This document shows, one piece after another, positions 62,001 through 64,000 of a stretch of DNA of 64,000 bases. Position 1 is the first letter of the stretch, and every line of letters begins with the position of its first letter. A program made the position numbers and the translations under genes. The notes under the pieces are model-generated. The model worked only from the letters and a program-made list of their open reading frames with translations, made no database searches and was not told the DNA's origin. The DNA is from Sandaracinaceae bacterium. Its GTDB lineage: Bacteria; Myxococcota_A; Polyangia; Polyangiales; Sandaracinaceae. The stretch is taken from positions 19,644 through 83,643 of the forward strand of contig JACKEC010000036.1 in the NCBI GenBank assembly GCA_020633195.1, read 5' to 3'.

Positions 62001-63518
62001 GCGTTGTCAGCCTGGTCCGACCGCATCGGCGACGACGTGGTCGGCTACCCGCACCGCCTCGACGCGCGCTTCGACGGCGAGGCGCCGACGAGCGGCGACG
62101 TGAGCGCGGAGACGCGCTTCGTCGGGTTCCACGACGACGACCCGCGCTTCCCCGTGTTCCGCGTCCAGCTCTCGGCGGCCGGGCGCGTCTTCGCGGACCT
62201 CCGCCTCACCGAGGTGCTGCTGCCGAAGGGCCCGCTCGGGGTCGCGCCGGCGCCCGCGCGCCGACGGTTCCTGGCCGACCGCGAGGTCGCGCCGGGGGTC
62301 GGGCTCGCGCGGCGGGAGGGCGACGCCACGGTCCTGCGCGTCGAGGACGTGGGCCGGAGCAACTGGTTCCCGGGGACCATCGCGGCCGTCTATGGCACCG
62401 ACGACCCGCGCGACATCGCGGTCGCCGAGCACGTCGCCGCGTCGCACGCCGCGCACCCGTCGACCGTCGCGGTGCGCGACGACGTCGCGGTCTGCGCGCA
62501 CGCCCCGTTGACGGCTCACCCGGTCCGCGTGGAGGCGGGCGACGAGGTGGTGGTGCGCGACGCGGGGCCCGCGCGGCTCGCGATCGATCCGGTCGCCGCC
62601 TTCTGGCGCGCGCACTTCGACATCGGCCCGTGGCCGGTGGAGGAGCTGTACTTCGGGCTCGTCGAGCGCTTCGTCGGCGGCTTCCACGTCGAGGACCCGC
62701 GCGCGCTCGCGGCGCTCCAGGGCAAGGGCGTGCTCTACCTGGGGAACCACCAGGTGGGCATCGAGTCGCTGATCTTCTCGATCGTCGCGTCCGCGCTCCA
62801 GCGCGTGCCGACGCTGACCCTCGCCAAGGCGGAGCACCGCACGAGCTGGCTCGGCGAGCTCATCGCGCACTGCTTCACCTGGCCCGGCGTCACCGATCCC
62901 GGCGTCATCGCGTACTTCGATCGCGCCGACCCGACCTCGCTGCCCCGCATCGCGAAGGAGCTCGCGGCCACGGCCGACGCCAAGAGCCTCATGGTCCACG
63001 TCGAGGGCACGCGGGCGCACTCCGCGCGGCAGCGCGTCGAGAAGATGAGCGGCATCTTCTGCGACCTCGCGATCGAGGCGAACGTGCCCGTGGTCCCGGT
63101 CCGCTTCAGCGGTGGGCTCCCGATCGAGCCGGTGGTCGACAAGCTCGAGTACCCGGTCGGGATGGGGCGTCAGGACTACTGGATCGGGCGGCCGATCGCG
63201 CCGGTCGAGCTCGCCGCGCTGCCGTACAAGCAGCGCATCGAGCGGGTCGTGGACGCGATCGAGGCGCTCGGCCCGCGGCGGGAGGAGGAGCTCCCCCACG
63301 CTCCGGATCCGGCGTTCGAGGCGCGGGTGCGCGAGCGCGTGGCGCAGACGGGGGTGCCCGTCGGCCTCTCGACGATCGTCGAGGTGCTGCGCGACCGCGG
63401 CGCGACGAGCGCGGAGGCCCAGCGGCTGCTCGGGGCGATCGACGGCGGCGCGTCCGGCGACGACGCGGTGGGGCGCTGGCTCCGAGGCCTCGCACGGCTG
63501 CTCACCGCGCCGGCGTGA
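56082..63518 (+). CDS. pfa3: PUFA synthase Pfa3 (KS-CLF-DH domains-acyltransferase)
   Basis: This is a 2478-residue protein. The KS (about 1-430) has Cys185 in DAACASSL, ECHATGTP and KANLGHL. The chain-length factor (about 480-770) has Glu602 where a KS has Cys (SAEELSG). A Pro-Val/Ala linker (about 780-990) follows. Hot-dog dehydratase/isomerase segments (about 1000-1390, 1415-1600 and 1620-1800) have NDPCMPGTLMLEGCVQAM and YQDPVQPGSLGIEAM, and a polyketide-type DH (about 1805-2060) has LFHGPAFHYA. The C-terminal acyltransferase (about 2190-2400) has NHQVGIES (His2223, with Glu2228 in place of the usual Asp) and EGTR (2308-2311). It sets chain length, makes the cis double bonds, and probably transfers the product to lysophosphatidate. 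GTG 56082 is the start, 11 bp after pfa2. Confidence 0.93.
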   Translation: MAFAPIAIVGRACLLPGAHDPAALLALARDGRSVLADAPAGRWRVPDAHVVTGSADAALDKTWTRRGGYVDGFTFDPSGYALPAEELVGLDRLVHWVLDTGARALADAGARSLDGARTGAVLGNLSLPSSGSSRFAEHVWLGPLAGRLGEPPVDPRDRFNSGLPAHLLASALGLGAGAYALDAACASSLYAVAYACHALAEGRADRMLAGAVNRADDLFLHVGFCALGAMSKTGQSRPFHAGADGLVPAEGCGFVVLERLDDALRAGRTIHGVIRGVGLANDGRGQGFLAPSASGQARSMQLALAQAGLDPADVPYLECHATGTPVGDATELASMRAVYGDAPRFIGSLKANLGHLITAAGVAGLIKLIESLREGVVLPTPHLDAPSASLTDSPFEVPSTPVAWRGPRRGGLSAFGFGGNDAHLIVEAHEPSRAFAAVPAPAPASVVAVAVGARVGDGQSVADLERALASAEPLGPARVVKIPMKALRFPPSDLAKANPQQTLLLAAAIEATTGLSLPRETTGVFVGYGCDPEIGRWGARWRMRAHADALGGTEAWAEAAADVVAPPLEAPHVVGSLPNVPANRLSSQLDLGGASHTVSAEELSGIRALELAVSALRRGDLDAALVGAVDLSMEAVHRAALGSDDVGDAAVVLVLRRREDAEREGLPILAELDPFEAAPDALPFGSPLAPAHAASGLVEVTAAVLHAARTRRPGGGAWDATERRLGVTVEALGDQRGHVTITARGPAAPAFREADDGPALELPAHPPAVELPALPASRVQIMKPAPPLPPTSFDGPPAPPQGRAHTPSPRVTATAARAAAPAAMAMTPPAAAVAPPAPVAMAVAPVVAAAPAPVAAPPPGTWLAAHVEHQTRLADAHRAFLEQQSTIHQQFLWTMLTPPGRAAPVGVPVPVPVPVPVPVPAPVPASASASVASVASSDRATRRAATARRPRPVATTAVAAPAAAAPAPAAPVAAPAAPVLAPPPAAPDLPSCFRPRGPVFDRDALLVHAGGTISEIFGPEFRDQDRHAIQVRMPEPPLLLADRCTGMEGVPGSMGKGICWTETDVRADSWYLHDGYMPTGIMVESGQADLFLISWLGADALNQGERAYRLLGCEMTWVGDLPTIGETLAYEIHVDGHAAQGDVRLFFFHYDCHVRRADGTTRPALKVRGGQAGFFTKGELADSAGILWRPETQEILADARVDAPSVPATTRRFERPALEAFAAGRPWECFGEGFTRTQTHTRTPRIQDGRMLFLETVETFDPEGGPWGRGYLKAVTPIAPDDWFFEGHFKNDPCMPGTLMLEGCVQAMAFYLTAMGYTVDRDGWRFRPIQDEAYSLRCRGQVIPSSRELTYEVFVEEIHDGPVPRVYADLLCKVDGLGAFHARRFGLELVPSWPLTSRPELVSDGAGDARAAVASYEGAAPFRFDYPSLLACAWGQPSTAFGPMYERFDGARRTPRLPGPPYHFLSRVTKVDGAMGGLERGKTFEFEYDVPRDAWYFAENGARVMPFAVLLEAALQPCGWVASYVGSTLTSESDFLFRNLDGEGTVLVDVLPDHGTLHSTVTITNISRSAGMIIESFDVLCRIGDTDVYRLRTVFGFFPPEAFADQAGLPTSAAQRALLEAPSNVHVDLTARPPGLCAGTLRLAEPMLLMIDRVTFLDLHGGAAGLGALRAEKDVDPGEWFFKAHFYQDPVQPGSLGIEAMLQLLQVFMIEAGLGEGFTHPRFEGIATALPHVWKYRGQVVPENGVIGTTIEIVETGTDERGAYALADASLWVDGKRIYEAKKLGMRIVDGPAPRPERGDDEVLDPATDPWLGDHRPTYTAPALPMMSMVDRLMAAARAARGAVDGLRDLRVERWVVVDRPTRLRTEVDGDEVRLLVWRDASNPALSRFEVAARATIGAPPPMEPLAPLGAAAPIAPYGEDRLFHGPAFHYARTLEVAANGSTMRLDASAGSVPRGALHQGLLDAATHGIPHDALSAWSDRIGDDVVGYPHRLDARFDGEAPTSGDVSAETRFVGFHDDDPRFPVFRVQLSAAGRVFADLRLTEVLLPKGPLGVAPAPARRRFLADREVAPGVGLARREGDATVLRVEDVGRSNWFPGTIAAVYGTDDPRDIAVAEHVAASHAAHPSTVAVRDDVAVCAHAPLTAHPVRVEAGDEVVVRDAGPARLAIDPVAAFWRAHFDIGPWPVEELYFGLVERFVGGFHVEDPRALAALQGKGVLYLGNHQVGIESLIFSIVASALQRVPTLTLAKAEHRTSWLGELIAHCFTWPGVTDPGVIAYFDRADPTSLPRIAKELAATADAKSLMVHVEGTRAHSARQRVEKMSGIFCDLAIEANVPVVPVRFSGGLPIEPVVDKLEYPVGMGRQDYWIGRPIAPVELAALPYKQRIERVVDAIEALGPRREEELPHAPDPAFEARVRERVAQTGVPVGLSTIVEVLRDRGATSAEAQRLLGAIDGGASGDDAVGRWLRGLARLLTAPA
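58800..58853 (+). repeat. GTGCCC hexamer repeat inside the pfa3 linker
   Basis: Seven perfect GTGCCC units, one GCGCCC, then one more GTGCCC, read in frame as Val-Pro repeats of the linker between the chain-length factor and first dehydratase domain. It is the same hexamer as the 38.5-kb intergenic repeat, in another phase. Confidence 0.9.
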
Positions 63519-64000
63519 CCCGGTCGGGGAAGAGCACGGCCTCCCACTGCGGGAGGATGCGCTCGATCGAGAACGCGTCGGCCCGCTCGAGCGCCCGCGC
63601 TCGGTAGCTCCGGCGCAGCTCCGCGTCCTCGAGGACCTCGGTGAGGGTCTCGGCCCACGCGCGCTCCGCCGCGTCGAGCGGCGCGTCCGGCGCGACGAGC
63701 CCGGCCGCGGGCACCGGCATCAGGATCCCGTGGGCTGCGCGCTCCGGGCGGCTCGCCTCGATTCGCCAGTCCGTGTCGGGGGCGAGGATCTCGCGCGGCC
63801 CGAAGCGGCAGTCCGAGGCCACCGCGACCGCGCCGACCGCGAGCGCCTCGAGCAGCGCCATCCCGAGCCCCTCCCAGCGCGAGGGGAACGCGAACACGGC
63901 GCTCTTCGCCACGAAGCGCGCCGGGCGCTCCTGGAAGCCCGCGAGGATCACGTCGCACGCCTCGGGCGGCCCCTCGTCGTGCCTGTCCTCGAAGCTCGAC
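63502..64000 (-). CDS. Glycosyltransferase family 4 fragment (5' end beyond window)
   Basis: The visible C-terminal 165 residues show the GT-B group 1 glycosyltransferase end: CDVILAGFQERP, then VFAFPSRWEGLGMALLEALAVGAVAVASDC, the ExxxxxxxE region that binds the sugar nucleotide, and a final helical tail. The frame stays open to the window edge on the minus strand, so the N-terminal acceptor domain lies outside. It transfers a sugar from a nucleotide donor, probably to a lipid or polysaccharide. Its stop overlaps the convergent pfa3 end by 17 bp. Confidence 0.85.
   Translation of the reverse strand, partial: SSFEDRHDEGPPEACDVILAGFQERPARFVAKSAVFAFPSRWEGLGMALLEALAVGAVAVASDCRFGPREILAPDTDWRIEASRPERAAHGILMPVPAAGLVAPDAPLDAAERAWAETLTEVLEDAELRRSYRARALERADAFSIERILPQWEAVLFPDRVTPAR

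Noticed and set aside
1..64000. tRNA, rRNA, insertion sequence, prophage or defence island
   Set aside because: No T-loop-like tRNA signature, rRNA stretch, transposase, integrase or recognised defence gene was seen on either strand. The caspase-like protein is exported and lacks defence partners.

Overview
The window is about 70% GC with a strong C/G third-codon bias. Its contents point to a myxobacterium, most like the Sandaracinaceae/Polyangiales. Signs of this are lipoproteins with Asp-Ala-Gly-rich tethers, von Willebrand A and Cys-rich surface proteins, a PilZ-like Pro-rich protein, a Ser/Thr kinase with a C-terminal membrane anchor, and a three-gene polyunsaturated fatty acid (PUFA) synthase locus whose third protein ends in an acyltransferase. 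The taxonomic call is inference; no rRNA or tRNA gene is present to anchor it. I found no CRISPR array or insertion sequence.

Layout. 0-11 kb: the end of a large TPR protein, a MazG-like pyrophosphohydrolase, MobA, a DUF2135 membrane-anchored protein, NAD-malic enzyme, an SDR, a lipoprotein esterase and a Ser/Thr kinase. 10.7-18.2 kb (minus): a sigma-70 factor, then a 1706-residue SLC12-type transporter fused to an ATPase, translationally coupled to an MscS-type channel. 18.5-23.3 kb (minus): an FAD monooxygenase, an M14 carboxypeptidase and a PilZ-like protein joined by GTGA overlaps, then two small genes. 23.4-30.2 kb (minus): a Cys-rich repeat lipoprotein, two VWA lipoproteins, GlnRS and another lipoprotein. 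30.3-33.5 kb: a DUF483-like protein, and a desaturase-MerR pair behind a clear promoter. 33.6-38.4 kb (plus): MlaF-like ATPase, ATP-dependent DNA ligase, diguanylate cyclase and a ThDP enzyme. 38.5-42.2 kb (minus): Memo-like protein coupled to a Lys-rich protein, a caspase-like peptidase with notable upstream sites, and a lipoprotein.

42.4-47.7 kb is different. An acidic lipoprotein gene and three surface-polysaccharide-type genes (SGNH hydrolase, acyltransferase-3, O-antigen ligase-like) are all broken by frameshifts, while the rest of the window is intact. The protein signal carries on cleanly in another frame after each break, so an under-polished assembly patch is as likely as real decay.

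47.8-63.5 kb is the PUFA synthase operon: pfa1 (enoyl reductase), pfa2 (KS-AT-3xACP-KR-DH) and pfa3 (KS-CLF-DH domains-DH-acyltransferase). Together these should build a long-chain PUFA by iterative condensation, with the C-terminal acyltransferase offloading it to a glycerolipid. No phosphopantetheinyl transferase is in the window. A glycosyltransferase fragment runs off the right edge.

The least conventional element is the SLC12-ATPase fusion with its coupled MscS channel, which looks like a candidate osmotic or ion-homeostasis module.
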